Positions 50,624 to 59,391 of a stretch of 64,000 nt of DNA are shown here, piece by piece. The stretch's first letter is position 1, and every line of letters starts with the position of its first letter. The position numbers and the translations under genes are program-made. A model generated the notes under the pieces. That model worked only from the letters and a program-made list of their open reading frames with translations, made no database searches and was not told the origin of the DNA. Source of the stretch: Humibacter sp. RRB41 (lineage in GTDB: Bacteria; Actinomycetota; Actinomycetes; Actinomycetales; Microbacteriaceae). The stretch spans positions 434,001 through 498,000 of the forward strand of contig NZ_JAKWJQ010000003.1 in assembly GCF_022761015.1 (NCBI RefSeq), given 5' to 3'.

Positions 50624-51814
50624 GTGGAGTTCACCCTGATCGTCGTGCTGGTGATCGCACTGGCACTGTTCTTCGATTTCACCAACGGCTTCCACGACAC
50701 GGCCAATGCCATGGCGACGCCGATCGCCACCGGGGCCATGCGTCCCAAGGTGGCTGTGGCCGTCGCGGCAGTGCTGAACCTGGTGGGCGCCTTTCTCTCC
50801 ACCGAGGTCGCCAAGACCATCTCGAGTGGTCTGATCAAGGAGGGCAGCGGGGGTGTGCTGATCACTCCGACCATGATCTTCGCCGGGCTCGTCGGTGCGA
50901 TCATCTGGAACCTGATCACGTGGCTCTACGGTCTGCCGTCGAGTTCGAGTCACGCGCTCTTCGGCGGCCTGATCGGCGCTGCGATCGTGGGTGCAGGCTT
51001 CGGATCTGTCGACTACGTCGTGCTGCTCGACAAGGTGATCCTGCCTGCTGCGCTCGCACCGATCACAGCGGGCTTCGTCGCCTACTGCGCCACCAAGCTC
51101 GCCTACGCCATCACGCGCAGGTACGACGGCCTTCCGGACGGGCGTGCAGGGTTCAGGTTCGCACAGATCTTCTCGTCGTCTCTGGTCGCGCTCGCGCACG
51201 GCACCAACGACGCTCAGAAGACGATGGGCGTGATCACCCTGGTGCTCATCTCGGCAGGGGTGCTCTCCCCGGGGTCGAACCCGCCTGTGCTCGTCATCAC
51301 GGCCTGTGCGCTCGCCATCGCGATCGGCACGTACACGGGCGGATGGCGCATCATCCGCACGCTCGGCAAGGGCCTCACCGACGTGAAGCCCGCTCAGGGC
51401 TTCGCAGCCGAGACCAGTACTGCGGCCACGATCTTGGCCTCCTCGCACCTCGGGTTCGCCCTGTCGACCACGCAAGTGGCATCCGGATCGGTGATCGGCT
51501 CCGGCCTCGGCCGCCGTGGCTCGAGCGTGCGCTGGGGCACCGCGGGCCGCATCGGCCTCGGCTGGCTGATGACGCTGCCGGCTGCGGCGATCGTCGGCGC
51601 GATCACGGCGCTGATCGGGCTTCTCGGCCCGGTCGGCGTGATCATCGACCTCGTGATCGCCGTCGGTGTCATCGTGCTCATCTTCGTGATCTCGAAGCGC
51701 AACAACGTCGACGCCCGCAATGCTCTCGAAGGAGTCAGCGAGGTCGCCGAGTCCGGTCGTGTGGTGAAGATCCGCAAGGTGAAGCCGAAGAACGCGAGGA
51801 GGGACGCCGCATGA
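50624..51814 (+). CDS. pit: Inorganic phosphate transporter (PiT family)
   Basis: A 396-residue membrane carrier for phosphate. The PiT signatures are FFDFTNGFHDTANAMATPIA at the first helix and ALAHGTNDAQKTMGVITLVL in the second repeat, with GLPSSSSHALFGGLIGA and LASSHLGFALSTTQVASGSVIG as the paired GxSSTH-like loops. About 10 helices. The GTG at 50624 fits homologues; GTG 50594 with GCGAGG upstream would add ten residues. The stop overlaps the start of a small membrane protein. Confidence 0.88.
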   Translation: MEFTLIVVLVIALALFFDFTNGFHDTANAMATPIATGAMRPKVAVAVAAVLNLVGAFLSTEVAKTISSGLIKEGSGGVLITPTMIFAGLVGAIIWNLITWLYGLPSSSSHALFGGLIGAAIVGAGFGSVDYVVLLDKVILPAALAPITAGFVAYCATKLAYAITRRYDGLPDGRAGFRFAQIFSSSLVALAHGTNDAQKTMGVITLVLISAGVLSPGSNPPVLVITACALAIAIGTYTGGWRIIRTLGKGLTDVKPAQGFAAETSTAATILASSHLGFALSTTQVASGSVIGSGLGRRGSSVRWGTAGRIGLGWLMTLPAAAIVGAITALIGLLGPVGVIIDLVIAVGVIVLIFVISKRNNVDARNALEGVSEVAESGRVVKIRKVKPKNARRDAA

Positions 51815-52149
51815 CCGACATCGACTGGGTCTCGTTCCTGCTCGTCGCCGGCGCCGCCATCGTGGCAGCCTGCCTCGTCGTGGCGCTCTTCGCTTTCGGC
51901 TTGCGGATGCTCTCAACGGCCGGCAAAGCACCGCACGTCACGCCAGCCGAATTCACTGATGCGATCACGATCGTGACGCCCGCAGAGGCTGCGGCCGAGG
52001 CGAAGCGCATCCGTCGCGCAGCGAAGAAGAACCCGCTCAGCGCGGGTCAGAAAAGGCTCGCCCTGATCGTCGCTTACGCCTGCTTCTCACTGTGCGCCGT
52101 CGTCATTCTCTTCGGCATCTACCTGATCATCCCGGCCCTGCACGGCTGA
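51811..52149 (+). CDS. Small membrane protein coupled to the phosphate transporter
   Basis: A 112-residue protein with two hydrophobic segments (WVSFLLVAGAAIVAACLVVA, RLALIVAYACFSLCAVVILF) separated by a charged loop rich in Glu and Arg/Lys (EAAAEAKRIRRAAKKN). The ATG overlaps the pit stop (ATGA) and has GAGGAGGG before it, so the pair is translationally coupled. I do not recognise a family. It may be an accessory subunit or regulator of phosphate uptake. Confidence 0.65.
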   Translation: MTDIDWVSFLLVAGAAIVAACLVVALFAFGLRMLSTAGKAPHVTPAEFTDAITIVTPAEAAAEAKRIRRAAKKNPLSAGQKRLALIVAYACFSLCAVVILFGIYLIIPALHG

Positions 52150-52206
52150 CCTACCTCACGGCTAACCTACCCCCGGCTCACCTACCCCCGGCTCACCTAC
52201 CCCCGG
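52144..52206 (+). repeat. 15-bp tandem repeat anchored at a stop codon
   Basis: Unit GGCTnACCTACCCCC in four copies (52144-52159 as a 16-bp variant, 52160-52174, 52175-52189, 52190-52204). The first copy contains the gene stop TGA and the second a TAA. The arrangement resembles the repeat at 43841-43884. Confidence 0.7.
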
Positions 52207-52212
52207 CGTCGA

Positions 52213-52285
52213 CCCGGCACTGCATTGCCGAGCCCCCCCTCGAATTCGCGTGAATAGCGGGGCCGCGCGGCAATACAGTGCCGGG
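52213..52285. repeat. Long nested inverted repeat between convergent genes
   Basis: 18-bp arms (52213-52230 and 52268-52285) with one G:U-compatible mismatch enclose a second stem, GCCCC (52232-52236) with GGGGC (52259-52263). Its right arm shares CGGCAATACAG with CCGCAATTCAG of the repeat at 2648-2726, and its loop shares TTCGCGTGAATA with the region before the nusA hairpin. It may terminate both converging genes. Confidence 0.6.
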
Positions 52286-52316
52286 ACGACGCGGGCGCGG
52301 GCGCGGGCGGTACGGG

Positions 52317-53603
52317 TCAGTCGGTGCCGCGCAGGCGGCCGATCGTGTTCATCAGGTGATAGATCACGATGGCGGCGATCGTGCCGATCACGATGCCGCT
52401 GAGCGAGATGCCGCTCTTGGGGTCCCCGATCACCCAGGTGAGGTTTCCGACGCCGATCACGAGAGCAACCGCTGCGGTGAACTGATTCTTCGGCTTCGAG
52501 AAGTCCACGTGGTTGTCGATCCAGATCTTGATGCCGATCACGCCTATCAGGCCGTACAGGGCGAGGGTTGCCCCACCGAGCACTCCAGAGGGGATCGTGT
52601 TGAGCACTGCTCCCACCTTGGGGGAGAGGCCGAGCAGAACGGCGACGATCCCAGCCACCCAGTAGGCGGCGGTGGAGTACACCTTGGTCGCCGCCATCAC
52701 GCCGATGTTCTCGCCGTACGTCGTGGTGCCCGACCCGCCGAAGAGACCGGCGAGCGTGGTCGCAGCGCCGTCGGCGAGAAGGGCGCGCCCGGTGAGAACG
52801 TTGACGTCCTTGCCCGTCATCTGGGCGACGGCGCGGATGTGGCCGACGTTCTCGGCGATCAGCACCAGCACGACGGGCAGAAAGACGGGGAGCAGCGCCC
52901 AGAGCGAGGCATCCGTGAACGGATTGCCCGCGAGCGTGAACGCGGGCTGTCCGACCCAGGCGGCCTTCGCCACCGGCGCGAAGTCGACATCGCCGAGCAG
53001 CACGGCGGCGACGTAGCCGACCACGACGCCGACGAAGATCGACATGCGCCCGAGCATCCCGCGGAACAGAACGGTGCACAGGATGATGGCGGCCAGCGTG
53101 ATCACGGCCACCAACGGCGACGCACTGAAGTTCGTCACGGCAGTCGGCGCCAGATTGAAGCCGATCAGTGCCACGATGGCGCCCGCGACGATCGGCGGCA
53201 TCAAGGCGTCGATCCATCCGGTGCCCGTGAGCATCACGATTCCGCCGACGATCGCCAGCAGGATGCCCACCGCGAGAATCCCGAAGAGCGCCCCGCCCAT
53301 GCCGTGGCCGGCGGCTGCCGCGGTGATCGGGGCGATGAACGCGAACGACGACCCCAGGTAGCTGGGGAGCCGGTTGCGGGTGATCAGCAGGAAGCCGATC
53401 GTGCCGATTCCGGAGAACAACAGCGTCGTCGACGGCGGGAAATGCGTCAGCAGCGGTACGAGGAACGTGGCCCCGAACATCGCGACAACGTGCTGCACGC
53501 CGATGCCGATCGTGCGCGGCCAACTCAGCCGCTCGTCCGGAGCCACCACCGTCTCCGGGCTGATCGTCTTGCCGTCTGCGTGCAAGGTCCACAGGGTCGC
53601 CAT
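52317..53603 (-). CDS. Uracil/xanthine permease of the NCS2 family (UraA-like)
   Basis: A 428-residue carrier with about 14 helices. YLGSSFAFIAPITAA, LVLIAENVGHIRAV (substrate Glu) and GGSGTTTYGENIGVMAATKVYS (second Glu) follow UraA of E. coli closely. It should import uracil with protons. ATG 53603 has GAGG upstream. It is divergent from an AzgA-like purine permease, so the pair covers pyrimidine and purine base salvage. No regulator gene is adjacent. Confidence 0.87.
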   Translation of the reverse strand: MATLWTLHADGKTISPETVVAPDERLSWPRTIGIGVQHVVAMFGATFLVPLLTHFPPSTTLLFSGIGTIGFLLITRNRLPSYLGSSFAFIAPITAAAAGHGMGGALFGILAVGILLAIVGGIVMLTGTGWIDALMPPIVAGAIVALIGFNLAPTAVTNFSASPLVAVITLAAIILCTVLFRGMLGRMSIFVGVVVGYVAAVLLGDVDFAPVAKAAWVGQPAFTLAGNPFTDASLWALLPVFLPVVLVLIAENVGHIRAVAQMTGKDVNVLTGRALLADGAATTLAGLFGGSGTTTYGENIGVMAATKVYSTAAYWVAGIVAVLLGLSPKVGAVLNTIPSGVLGGATLALYGLIGVIGIKIWIDNHVDFSKPKNQFTAAVALVIGVGNLTWVIGDPKSGISLSGIVIGTIAAIVIYHLMNTIGRLRGTD

Positions 53604-53758
53604 CAGGCCTCATTCCGAAAGTTCTGCGATGGGGGAGAATCGAATGTCGCAGCGAATCCGTCACGGCATTGCAGCAGATGCTAGCGTCCCCTGGCAGTTG
53701 CCTGACAATATCGTCTCGACGCCCGGCGTCAATCCTTCTCAGCCCCGACGGGAGCCCC

Positions 53759-55201
53759 ATGTCCCAGACCGACACGACGACCGAACCCCCGGCAACGGGC
53801 CGCCTCAACTCGTTCTTCGAGATCTCCAAGCGCGGTTCCACCTGGTGGCAGGAGGTGCGGGGCGGGCTCGTCACGTTCGTGACGATGGCCTACATCATCG
53901 TGCTGAACCCGATCATCCTGTCGGGCAGCCCCGACGTCGACCACCACAAGCTGCAGTTCACCGCGGTCGCGGCGGTTACAGCCCTCACCGCCGGTGTCAT
54001 GACGATTCTGTTCGGGCTGATCGCCCGGCTGCCGTTCGCGTTCGCCGCCGGCCTCGGCATCAACTCGTTCCTTGCGGTCAGCGTGGTCGGACAGGTGACC
54101 TGGCCCGAGGCGATGGGGCTCGTCGTGATCGACGGCCTGATCATCGTCTTGCTCTCCGCAACAGGGCTGCGGCGGCTCATCTTCGACGCGGTTCCCTATT
54201 CGTTGAAGATCGCGATCACTGTCGGCATCGGTCTCTTCATCGCCTTCATCGGCCTGGTGGATGCCGGGTTCGTCAAGTCGACCGGCCTCAGCTCCCCGCC
54301 GATCGGGCTGGGCAACGACGGCTCCATCGCCACGATCCCGACCGTCGTCTTCGTGCTCACGCTGCTCATCACGGGCATCCTGGTCGCACGCAAGGTCAAG
54401 GGCGCGATCCTCATCGGACTCGTCTCCGGCACCATCCTCGCCGTCATCGCTCAGGCCATCTGGCACCTCGGAGCACAGGGGCCCAAGGGCGACCCGAACG
54501 GCTGGAACCTCAACATCCCGCAGATCACGAACTGGGTGGCGACACCCGATTTCAGCCTCGTCGGCCAGGTGAGCTTCGACTTCAGCAAGATCGGAGCGCT
54601 CACCGCGGTGATGCTGATCTTCACGCTCGTGTTCAGCAACTTCTTCGACGCGATGGGCACCATGACCGGTCTCTCCAAGGAGGCCGGCCTGGCGAAGGAC
54701 GACGGAACCTTCCCCCGCCTGCGCAGCGCACTGATCGTCGAGGGTGTCGGAGCCGTCGCCGGCGGTCTCACCTCGAGTTCGTCCAACACCGTGTTCATCG
54801 AGTCCGGCGCCGGGATCGGTGAGGGCGCGCGCACCGGCTTCGCCAACGTGGTCACCGGCGTGCTCTTCCTGCTCGCGATGTTCTTCACCCCGATCGCCCA
54901 GATCGTGCCATCCGAGGTGGCGGCGGCAGCCCTTGTGATCGTCGGTGCTCTGATGATGTCGCAGATCAAGGGCATCGATCTCAGCGACTTCTCCGTGCTG
55001 CTGCCGGTGTTCCTGACCGTCGTCATCATGCCGCTGACGTACTCCATCGCGAACGGCATCGGCGCGGGCTTCATCGCGTGGGTGGTGATCCAGGCGTTCT
55101 CGGGAAAGATCCGTTCGATCAGCCCCCTCCTCTGGATCGTCGCGGCCGGCTTCGCCATCTACTTCGCTCGCGGACCGATCGAGGCCCTGTATACGCATTG
55201 A
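53759..55201 (+). CDS. Purine base permease of the AzgA/NCS2 type
   Basis: A 480-residue carrier. FVTMAYIIVLNPIILSGSPD, LPFAFAAGLGINSFLAVSVV and FSNFFDAMGTMTGLSKEAGL are signatures of AzgA-like hypoxanthine/guanine/adenine permeases, and the second-site motif GGLTSSSSNTVFIESGAGIG is present. ATG follows GGGAG. TGACAATATC and TAGCGT just upstream could supply the -10. Divergent from the UraA-like gene. Confidence 0.87.
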   Translation: MSQTDTTTEPPATGRLNSFFEISKRGSTWWQEVRGGLVTFVTMAYIIVLNPIILSGSPDVDHHKLQFTAVAAVTALTAGVMTILFGLIARLPFAFAAGLGINSFLAVSVVGQVTWPEAMGLVVIDGLIIVLLSATGLRRLIFDAVPYSLKIAITVGIGLFIAFIGLVDAGFVKSTGLSSPPIGLGNDGSIATIPTVVFVLTLLITGILVARKVKGAILIGLVSGTILAVIAQAIWHLGAQGPKGDPNGWNLNIPQITNWVATPDFSLVGQVSFDFSKIGALTAVMLIFTLVFSNFFDAMGTMTGLSKEAGLAKDDGTFPRLRSALIVEGVGAVAGGLTSSSSNTVFIESGAGIGEGARTGFANVVTGVLFLLAMFFTPIAQIVPSEVAAAALVIVGALMMSQIKGIDLSDFSVLLPVFLTVVIMPLTYSIANGIGAGFIAWVVIQAFSGKIRSISPLLWIVAAGFAIYFARGPIEALYTH

Positions 55202-55253
55202 CGTCGAGCGCAATGCATCGGCGGGATCCGAGACTTGGTCAGGTGACCAGGCC

Positions 55254-55259
55254 TAGCAT
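55254..55259 (+). promoter_or_regulatory. -10 box of the class 3 aldehyde dehydrogenase gene
   Basis: TAGCAT, 6 nt before ATG 55266. Confidence 0.45.
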
Positions 55260-55265
55260 GGCGGA

Positions 55266-56657
55266 ATGACTTCAGACGACATCGCAGGCATTGTCGCCGA
55301 GCGACGGCGCGCATTCAAGAGCGGGCTCACCAAACCCCTGGCGTGGCGCAGAGCGCAGCTGACCGGCATCCGTCGCATGCTCACCGAGCGCTCATCGGAT
55401 TTCGAGGCGGCGCTCGCCTCCGACCTTCACCGCAGCCCGACCGAAACGCAGCTCGCCGACATCAACGTCGTGCTCACCGAGGTGGCGCACGCGCTCAGTC
55501 GCCTGAAGCGGTGGACGGCGCCCAAGCGCATCGCCACACCCATGGTGGTGCAGCCAGCACGGGCGTCCATCATCCGCGAGCCGCTCGGCGTCGTGCTGGT
55601 GATCTCGCCGTGGAATTACCCCGTCCAACTGCTGCTGGGGCCGGTCGTCGCCGCGCTCGCGGCCGGCAACGCCGTGGTGATGAAGCCGAGCGAGCTGGCG
55701 CCCGCCACATCCGCCGTGATCGCCAGACTCGTGCCCGAGTTTCTGGATGCCCGTGCCGTCGCCGTCGTCGAAGGCGCCGTTCCCGAGACCACAGCCCTGC
55801 TCGAGCAACGGTTCGATCACATCCTGTACACGGGCGGTGCCCGTGTCGGCCGCATCGTGGCAGAGGCCGCGGCGAAGCACCTCACCCCGATCACTCTCGA
55901 GCTCGGGGGCAAGTCGCCGGTCTTCGTCGACGACTCCGTCGACCTGACGGCCGCGGCCAAGCGGATCGCCTGGGGCAAGTTCCTCAACGCAGGGCAGACG
56001 TGCGTCGCCCCTGACTACCTGATGGCGACGGCGGACGTCGCGCGCAAGCTCGTGCCGCTCATCGCCGGCGCGGTCCGGGAGTTGTACGGCAGCGACCCGC
56101 AGGCATCCGCCGACTACGGCCGCATCGTCAGCCCCGGTCGCTTCGCGGCGCTGGACGCTCTGCTGGCCAGCGGCGAGGTGGCCTCAGGTGGGCAGACCGA
56201 TGCGGCGGACAAGTACATCGCTCCCACGGTGCTGACGGGTGTCGCGGACGATGCACCGATCATGCAGGAGGAGATCTTCGGGCCCATCCTGCCGGTCATC
56301 GAGGTGAGCGGGCACGAGGATGCCGTGCGCCGCATCGCCGCGGGCGAGAAGCCGCTCGCGCTCTACGTGTTCTCCAACCGCGACGACGTGCGCAAGGCGT
56401 TCCTGCGCGGCACCTCGTCCGGAGCCGTCGGTTTCAACGTCGTCGCCGTGCAGCAGACCATCATCGGCCTGCCGTTCGGAGGTGTCGGCGAGAGCGGCAT
56501 GGGCAGGTATCGCGGCGAGGCGGGCTTCACGACGTTCAGCAATGAGAAGGCCGTGCTCAGCAAGCCGCTCGCACCCGAGTCGCTCGCGTTGATCTTTCCG
56601 CCGTACGGCGCGCGCACCGACAAGCTCGCAAGGGGGCTCGTGCGCACGCTCTCCTGA
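55266..56657 (+). CDS. Class 3-type aldehyde dehydrogenase
   Basis: A 463-residue enzyme of the ALDH3 group, shorter than the usual 490-500 residues. ISPWNYPVQLLLGPVVAALAA, YTGGARVGRIVAEAAAKHL, LELGGKSPVFVDD (catalytic Glu near 211), NAGQTCVAPDYLM (Cys near 244) and EEIFGPILPV are present, and LPFGGVGESGMGRYRGEAGF is typical of class 3 enzymes that oxidise fatty or aromatic aldehydes. No ribosome site; leaderless start. It is a single-gene unit. Confidence 0.88.
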   Translation: MTSDDIAGIVAERRRAFKSGLTKPLAWRRAQLTGIRRMLTERSSDFEAALASDLHRSPTETQLADINVVLTEVAHALSRLKRWTAPKRIATPMVVQPARASIIREPLGVVLVISPWNYPVQLLLGPVVAALAAGNAVVMKPSELAPATSAVIARLVPEFLDARAVAVVEGAVPETTALLEQRFDHILYTGGARVGRIVAEAAAKHLTPITLELGGKSPVFVDDSVDLTAAAKRIAWGKFLNAGQTCVAPDYLMATADVARKLVPLIAGAVRELYGSDPQASADYGRIVSPGRFAALDALLASGEVASGGQTDAADKYIAPTVLTGVADDAPIMQEEIFGPILPVIEVSGHEDAVRRIAAGEKPLALYVFSNRDDVRKAFLRGTSSGAVGFNVVAVQQTIIGLPFGGVGESGMGRYRGEAGFTTFSNEKAVLSKPLAPESLALIFPPYGARTDKLARGLVRTLS

Positions 56658-56803
56658 GGCTCGCGTGACACGGGAACCACCGCGTCTGTCCGGATCTGAA
56701 GGGTTCGCGCTTCGATCCGAACGATCGGTCAGGAAGTGTGCACGACCCACGCGTAGAGTCGGATCGAGGGCGCGAAGGAGCGCCCAGGAAAGGCCCCTAC
56801 GTC

Positions 56804-58333
56804 GTGATCGCGACACGTGAAATCCCCATTCAGCTACCCACTTCCGAAATGTCCCCGCCCCCCGGGTGGGATGCCGGCGAAGGCGAGTACCGCGTCGAAA
56901 CCGACTCGCTGGGGGAGCGGCGCATCCCAGCGGAGGCGTACTGGGGCATCCACACCTCCCGGGCGCTCGAGAACTTCCCGATCGCACACCGTCCCATCTC
57001 GGTCTACCCCTCATTCGTCGAAGCGCTCGCGATGGTGAAGCAGGCCGCTGCCAGGGCGAACGCCGAGATCGGTGTGCTCGAGCCGCACAAGGCGGACCTG
57101 ATCGATCGAGCGTGCCAAGACGTGCTCGACGGCAAGCTGCGCGATCAGTTCGTCGTCGGCATCATCCAGGGCGGCGCGGGCACCTCGACGAACATGAACG
57201 CCAACGAGGTGATCGCGAACCGTGCCCTCGAGCTCGGCGGATTCGAAAAGGGCGACTACGCCCACATGCATCCGATCGACGACGTCAACCGCAGCCAGAG
57301 CACGAACGACACGTATCCGACTGCAGTGAAGATCGCGTTGTCGATGCTTCTGCGATCGCTGCTCGATGAGTTGTGGGAGCTCAGGGAGGCGTTCTTACGC
57401 AAGGGCGTCGAGTTCAAGAACGTGCTCAAGGTCGGTCGCACCCAGCTGCAGGATGCCGTACCGATGACACTCGGGCAGGAATTCCACGGCTTCGCGACCA
57501 CGCTCGCCGAGGACTACGAGCGACTCAAAGAGACCATCTGGCTGCTGGCCGAGGTCAACCTGGGCGCAACAGCGATCGGAACCGGCATCACCGCCGACTC
57601 GCGCTATGCGGCCGTGGTGGTGCGGCACCTGAACGCGATCTCCGGGCTCGAGCTCGAGACGGCGCCCGATCTGATCGAGTCCACCAGCGACGCCGGCGTG
57701 TTCATGTCGTTCAGTGGCGCGCTCAAGCGCAGCGCCGTCAAGCTCTCGAAGATCTGCAACGACCTGCGCCTGCTTTCCAGCGGACCACAGGCGGGGTTCG
57801 GCGAGATCACCCTGCCGCCGCGCCAGGCGGGCTCGAGCATCATGCCGGGCAAGGTGAACCCGGTCATTCCAGAGGTGGTGAATCAGGTCGCCTTCAGCAT
57901 CATCGGAGCGGATGCCACCGTCACCGCTGCAGCCGAGGCCGGACAGTTGCAGCTCAACGCGTTCGAGCCGGTGATCGCCACCTTCCTGCTGCAGTCGATC
58001 ACCTGGCTCAGGCAGGCTTGCCTGACTCTCCGGGTCAACTGCATCGACGGCATCACCGCGAACGAGGAGCGCCTCGAGATCATGGTCGGGTCCTCCATCG
58101 GAGTGATCACGGCCCTCACCCCGCACATCGGCTACGCCGCGGCTGCAGCCCTCGCGAAGACCGCGCTGCTGACGAATCGCAACGTCGCCGACCTCGTCGT
58201 CGAGGCGAAGCTCATGCCGCGCGACCAGGTCACGAAGCTGCTCTCGCCTGCACGACTGAGCGGACTCGAGGCGATCACCACGTCGATCCCGGTCGTGCCC
58301 GACCACCACGGAAACCCCGACGCCCGCCTCTGA
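56804..58333 (+). CDS. aspA: Aspartate ammonia-lyase
   Basis: Converts L-aspartate to fumarate and ammonia. The 509-residue protein has ETDSLGERRIPAEAYWGIHT, GGAGTSTNMNANEVIANRAL, NRSQSTNDTYPTAVKIAL, GRTQLQDAVPMTLGQEF and the fumarase/aspartase signature GSSIMPGKVNPVIPEVVNQV near residue 343. GTG 56804 is chosen with AGGAAAGG 10 nt upstream; a later in-frame ATG at 56849 would start closer to the conserved part. A TAGAGT box at about 56755 could be the -10. The N-terminal 30 residues are not conserved. Confidence 0.88.
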   Translation: MIATREIPIQLPTSEMSPPPGWDAGEGEYRVETDSLGERRIPAEAYWGIHTSRALENFPIAHRPISVYPSFVEALAMVKQAAARANAEIGVLEPHKADLIDRACQDVLDGKLRDQFVVGIIQGGAGTSTNMNANEVIANRALELGGFEKGDYAHMHPIDDVNRSQSTNDTYPTAVKIALSMLLRSLLDELWELREAFLRKGVEFKNVLKVGRTQLQDAVPMTLGQEFHGFATTLAEDYERLKETIWLLAEVNLGATAIGTGITADSRYAAVVVRHLNAISGLELETAPDLIESTSDAGVFMSFSGALKRSAVKLSKICNDLRLLSSGPQAGFGEITLPPRQAGSSIMPGKVNPVIPEVVNQVAFSIIGADATVTAAAEAGQLQLNAFEPVIATFLLQSITWLRQACLTLRVNCIDGITANEERLEIMVGSSIGVITALTPHIGYAAAAALAKTALLTNRNVADLVVEAKLMPRDQVTKLLSPARLSGLEAITTSIPVVPDHHGNPDARL

Positions 58334-58375
58334 CCCGCACGTCGTGCGGGATCAGCGGCGGCTGCCCGGTCAGGC

Positions 58376-59251
58376 TCAGATCACGCGGCAGTGCGTCGTG
58401 AGCGAGCCGATGCCCGAGCACGACACCGTCACGCGCGAGCCGTCGTGCAGGAACACCGGCGGTGTTCGCGAGTAGCCGGCTCCGCCGGGGCTCCCCGTGG
58501 AGATCAGGGTTCCCGGCTGCAGCGTCGTCGAGATGGAGAGAAACGCGATCAACTCTGCGACGGAACGCACCATGCCGGAGGTGGAGGCATCCTGCAGCAA
58601 TCGCCCGTCGACGGTCGTCGACAGCCAGAGATCCTGTGGGTCGGCGATCTGATCGGCCGTCACCACAACGGGTCCGGTCGGCGTGAAGCCGTCGAACGAC
58701 TTGCATCGCGACCACTGCGCCTCGGAGAACTGCAGGTTGCGCGCCGTGATGTCGTTGACGACCGTGTACCCGAAGACGTAGTCCAGAGCGTCGGCCACAC
58801 GAACGTTGTGTGCCGGCCTTCCGATGATCACGCCGAGTTCCGCTTCGTAGTCGACCTCATTCGAGAGCTCCTCGGGCCACGTCGTGATGGACTCGTGCGC
58901 GGTCAGCGAGTTCGGCCACAGCGCGAAGACCGTTGCCGCCTTCTCCACCTTGAGCGCGAGCTCCGCCGAGTGGGCTGCGTAGTTCGCGCCGATCGCGAGG
59001 ATGACCGGCGGTCGCAGCACGGCCGATTCGTGTCGTAGCTCGGAGACCGGATGCCACAGCTCACTTCGCGGGGCGGCCTCGCGAGCCGCGGCCTCGATCG
59101 ACGCACTCTCGCTGTCGCCCCGCTCGATGAGCTCCTGCAGATCGGCCGGGGCGTCGTCGACAAGTTCGTCGACGAAGGCCGCCAGTTCGTCGACGACGAC
59201 GCAAAGACGCACGTCGGAACCGCCGCGGTTGCCAAGATGCGCCAGTCTCAC
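58376..59251 (-). CDS. Fumarylacetoacetate hydrolase family protein
   Basis: A 291-residue hydrolase/decarboxylase-type protein. PPVILAIGANYAAHSAEL starts the catalytic domain; NEVDYEAELGVIIGRPAHNV holds the metal Glu pair, CKSFDGFTPTGPVVV and GTLISTGSPGGAGYSRTPP complete the site. Members act on acylpyruvates, 5-oxopent-3-ene-dioate or related products of aromatic and sugar breakdown; the substrate is open. The GTG lies 6 nt after a TAGCCT box that is part of a 13-bp direct repeat. Confidence 0.8.
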   Translation of the reverse strand: MRLAHLGNRGGSDVRLCVVVDELAAFVDELVDDAPADLQELIERGDSESASIEAAAREAAPRSELWHPVSELRHESAVLRPPVILAIGANYAAHSAELALKVEKAATVFALWPNSLTAHESITTWPEELSNEVDYEAELGVIIGRPAHNVRVADALDYVFGYTVVNDITARNLQFSEAQWSRCKSFDGFTPTGPVVVTADQIADPQDLWLSTTVDGRLLQDASTSGMVRSVAELIAFLSISTTLQPGTLISTGSPGGAGYSRTPPVFLHDGSRVTVSCSGIGSLTTHCRVI

Positions 59252-59287
59252 CGTGAAAGGCTATCCCTCCGCACCACCGTGAAAGGC
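59249..59287. promoter_or_regulatory. 13-bp direct repeat at the FAH-family promoter
   Basis: CACCGTGAAAGGC at 59249-59261 and 59275-59287, 26 bp apart. The first copy covers the start codon and the -10 box (TAGCCT, minus strand, 59258-59263); the second lies upstream. It may be an operator or a small duplication. Confidence 0.4.
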
Positions 59288-59379
59288 CGACAGCCCCGGC
59301 GCCGCGTCTCCGCTCGACGCGACATCGTCCGACCCGCGTCGCGTCGATGATGGGCGGAAGGCAGGTGCGCGCCGCGCAA

Positions 59380-59385
59380 TAGGGT
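59380..59385 (+). promoter_or_regulatory. -10 box of the alpha/beta hydrolase gene
   Basis: TAGGGT, 6 nt before GTG 59392. Confidence 0.45.
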
Positions 59386-59391
59386 AGACGC

